The notes below the pieces were generated by a model that worked only from the letters and a program-made list of their open reading frames with translations, did not search any database and had not been told where the DNA came from. A DNA stretch of 64,000 nucleotides from Flavobacteriales bacterium UBA2104 (GTDB taxonomy: Bacteria; Bacteroidota; Bacteroidia; Flavobacteriales_D; Crocinitomicaceae): NCBI GenBank assembly GCA_002331485.1, contig DCYS01000029.1, forward strand, positions 1 to 64,000, read 5' to 3'. Positions 62,577 to 64,000 of the stretch are shown here, piece after piece; positions within the stretch are counted from its first letter, which is position 1; each line of letters starts with the position of its first letter. The translations under genes were made by a program, and so were the position numbers.

Positions 62577-63582
62577 TACTGATTAGATCATCGATGAATG
62601 GGATAATTCGGCTTGCGATCAACTTATTGCCTTTTTGATTTGGATGAGAATCATAAGGTAGATTGGTATATTTACTACTTTTAAAATCGAATTTCATATC
62701 TAGAGTAGAAATGCCTTCCAACATTTCCTTTAGTTGATTTACTTCTGGAGTACTATCCAAGAATACGATACCAAAACCTACTCCCTTTTCACGGCAAATA
62801 ACATTCATTTCCTCAATTATGCAGGCGCTAACTTTCAATGAGTTCAGTCCTTCATCTTTGTATCTATCGATCAAGGATTGCATCCAATTTACTGATGCTG
62901 ACCAATCTCTACCTGGCCAATTCGTATACATTTCTTTCCACGATACATATTTTACCTCCGTACCACATTCTCTCATGTAAGGAAAACGAGCTTTCTCTAA
63001 TCGGGTATCTACATCTTTAGAAGAATGTCTGTAACCAATTCTCAAGTTCGACCTGAATTCTTGTGATAGAGTATTTCGCATAAAATGCAACGACGAAAAA
63101 TTAAGTAGTACGAGTGAGGGCGAATGTTCTTTTAGGTACTCTTGGAGTTGAAGGAGAGATTGAATAGTTCCGTAACCTGGAACTCCAAAATTAGATACGA
63201 CCTCTGAACTAAGTTCTTGTTGAATCAATGATGGAAAACACTCGTCATTATCTACTCCATAACCATATGTAAATGAACAGCCCAGGAATATGATGTCAGC
63301 ATCTTGATAGGACTCATCAGATACAATTCGTCTATTATTTTGATCGTGTGTAGTAGAGAAAGAAACTTTATTGTTTAAAGTGATTTCATATGTGCCTGGA
63401 TTCAGCTTAATCCCATACCGAGCATCACCAACAAATGCGTTGGCAGGTTCGGCTGAGATCGAATAGTTTTCATTGTGATATCCGCCGTAACCAAGAATTC
63501 TTAAGGCAATCTCAAAGCACAATATAATCATCAATGGATAGACAATAACCCATGAAAAAATCTTCTTTAGCTTCGGATTCAT
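62569..63582 (-). CDS. SGNH/GDSL-type hydrolase with N-terminal membrane anchor
   Basis: The start is ATG 63582; an extended frame to 63654 runs over the divergent promoter and the carbamoyltransferase start and is rejected. The 337-residue protein has one N-terminal helix (about 9-30) and an SGNH fold: the nucleophile Ser103 in FLGCSFTYGYGV, a NFGVPGYG Gly block, and the catalytic pair Asp311 and His313 in DSHPNQKG. Enzymes of this type add or remove acetyl or acyl groups on glycans and peptides. It is first in the operon with the RND exporter and GT2. Confidence 0.9.
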   Translation of the reverse strand: MNPKLKKIFSWVIVYPLMIILCFEIALRILGYGGYHNENYSISAEPANAFVGDARYGIKLNPGTYEITLNNKVSFSTTHDQNNRRIVSDESYQDADIIFLGCSFTYGYGVDNDECFPSLIQQELSSEVVSNFGVPGYGTIQSLLQLQEYLKEHSPSLVLLNFSSLHFMRNTLSQEFRSNLRIGYRHSSKDVDTRLEKARFPYMRECGTEVKYVSWKEMYTNWPGRDWSASVNWMQSLIDRYKDEGLNSLKVSACIIEEMNVICREKGVGFGIVFLDSTPEVNQLKEMLEGISTLDMKFDFKSSKYTNLPYDSHPNQKGNKLIASRIIPFIDDLISNE

Positions 63583-63587
63583 CCAGA

Positions 63588-63595
63588 CAAAATTA
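63588..63595 (-). promoter_or_regulatory. -7 promoter element for the SGNH-RND-GT2 operon
   Basis: TAATTTTG on the minus strand is an exact TAnnTTTG match with TCTGG between it and ATG 63582. The leader would be nil or a few nucleotides. Confidence 0.55.
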
Positions 63596-63599
63596 ATAC

Positions 63600-63607
63600 T
63601 ACTTTTG
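63600..63607 (+). promoter_or_regulatory. -7 promoter element for the carbamoyltransferase gene
   Basis: TACTTTTG is an exact TAnnTTTG match with GTTG between it and the GTG start. It lies 4 bp from the divergent -7 element, so the two promoters overlap each other. Confidence 0.55.
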
Positions 63608-63611
63608 GTTG

Positions 63612-64000
63612 GTGCGAAGAATATTAGGAATTTCAGCATTTTTTCATGACTCATCTGCGGCTATTGTTGTTGATGGAGAAATTATTGCTGCAGTTCAAGA
63701 AGAACGATTTATTCGCGTTAAGAATACTGCTGTTTTTCCTGCTAATTCAATCAAGTATTGTTTAGATGAAGCGAAATTGAATATCAACGATGTTGATGGC
63801 ATAATATTCTTCGATAAACCATTCCTGAAATTTGAGCGAATACTGGAAACACATTACAAAAATGCTCCAAACGGCTGGCTATCTTTTATAAAATCCATGC
63901 CTTCATGGAGCGATAAAAAGCTTTTCTTAAGGCGAACACTGAAGAAAGAACTTAAAGCGAGTTTTTCAGATTTCGATAAGAAGACGATGATCCATTTTTC
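63612..64000 (+). CDS. Carbamoyltransferase (NodU-like), N-terminal part; runs off the right edge
   Basis: The frame is open from GTG 63612 to the end, giving 129 codons. A stop at 63594-63596 limits upstream extension, so GTG or a preceding TTG must be the start. The sequence RRILGISAFFHDSSAAIVVDG, then EIIAAVQEERFIRVKN and FPANSIKYCLDEA, is characteristic of the N-terminal domain of NodU/CmcH-type O-carbamoyltransferases. The conserved HDSSAA binds metal and carbamoyl adenylate. They carbamoylate sugars in envelope or secreted glycans. Its divergence from an SGNH hydrolase fits glycan modification. The C-terminal part lies outside the window. Confidence 0.92.
   Translation, partial: MRRILGISAFFHDSSAAIVVDGEIIAAVQEERFIRVKNTAVFPANSIKYCLDEAKLNINDVDGIIFFDKPFLKFERILETHYKNAPNGWLSFIKSMPSWSDKKLFLRRTLKKELKASFSDFDKKTMIHF

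Noticed and set aside
63583..63654. 24-residue N-terminal extension of the SGNH hydrolase
   Set aside because: It covers both divergent promoter elements and the start of the carbamoyltransferase.
1..64000. tRNA, rRNA, CRISPR arrays, insertion sequences and prophage genes
   Set aside because: I looked for cloverleaf-like GGTTCGAATCC arms, regularly spaced direct repeats, transposase or integrase motifs, and phage structural genes, and saw none. Reading by eye could miss a single tRNA.

Overview
The window reads as a stretch of a Bacteroidetes chromosome, most likely a marine or aquatic member of the Flavobacteriales. Four things point there. The DNA is AT-rich. Lipoprotein and type IX secretion (T9SS) signals are abundant, including C-terminal sorting domains and a porZ gene. 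Exact copies of the Bacteroidetes -7 promoter element TAnnTTTG lie just upstream of many genes. Marker families are present (DUF4270, DUF3098, DUF6427/DUF6341, YtxJ, glutaminyl cyclase lipoprotein). I found no rRNA, tRNA, insertion sequence, prophage or CRISPR array. The region is core-like, densely packed chromosome with no non-coding gap above 300 bases.

Left third (1-20 kb). A large secreted multidomain protein with a T9SS sorting domain runs off the left edge. Next comes a minus-strand operon with an orphan GT5 glycogen-synthase-like domain, a DUF4270 lipoprotein, glmS and an SDR protein that lacks the usual Tyr/Lys. It is divergent from panC-ribE. Then follow metF, ispD, queA, a DUF389 membrane protein, truB, DUF3098 and ftsX, all on the minus strand. 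A YceI-like lipoprotein, a HAD hydrolase, methylmalonyl-CoA epimerase and a small secreted protein complete the section.

Middle (20-45 kb). An orphan peptide-type solute-binding lipoprotein is followed by a TonB-dependent receptor. After these come purQ, the DUF6427/DUF6341 pair, two tandem small lipoproteins, pheS with the bacillithiol-system protein ytxJ and a glutaminyl cyclase, a lamin-tail-domain protein, asd, galE, tadA, a degenerate histidine-kinase-like membrane protein, kynurenine 3-monooxygenase, a voltage-gated K+ channel, a biotin carrier protein and an M1 aminopeptidase.

Right third (45-64 kb). This holds an ABC-F ATPase, a DEAD-box helicase, porZ-recO, a ferredoxin-NADP reductase with exonuclease III, a D15-type outer-membrane barrel, pirin, a DsbA-family protein, a Crp/Fnr regulator and a phosphoesterase. 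At the right edge a minus-strand cluster (SGNH hydrolase, RND/MMPL exporter, GT2 glycosyltransferase) diverges from a carbamoyltransferase that runs off the window. That cluster is the best candidate for an uncharacterised envelope glycan or lipid pathway.

Cross-cutting observations. Nearly every predicted signal peptidase I substrate here has Gln at the predicted mature N-terminus, and the cyclase that would cap it is encoded in the same window. Five genes have a perfect -7 element ending only 4-6 nt before the start codon, which suggests leaderless mRNAs. Ten convergent gene pairs meet with no more than 10 nt between stops, or overlap. Several enzyme-like proteins have lost canonical catalytic residues.
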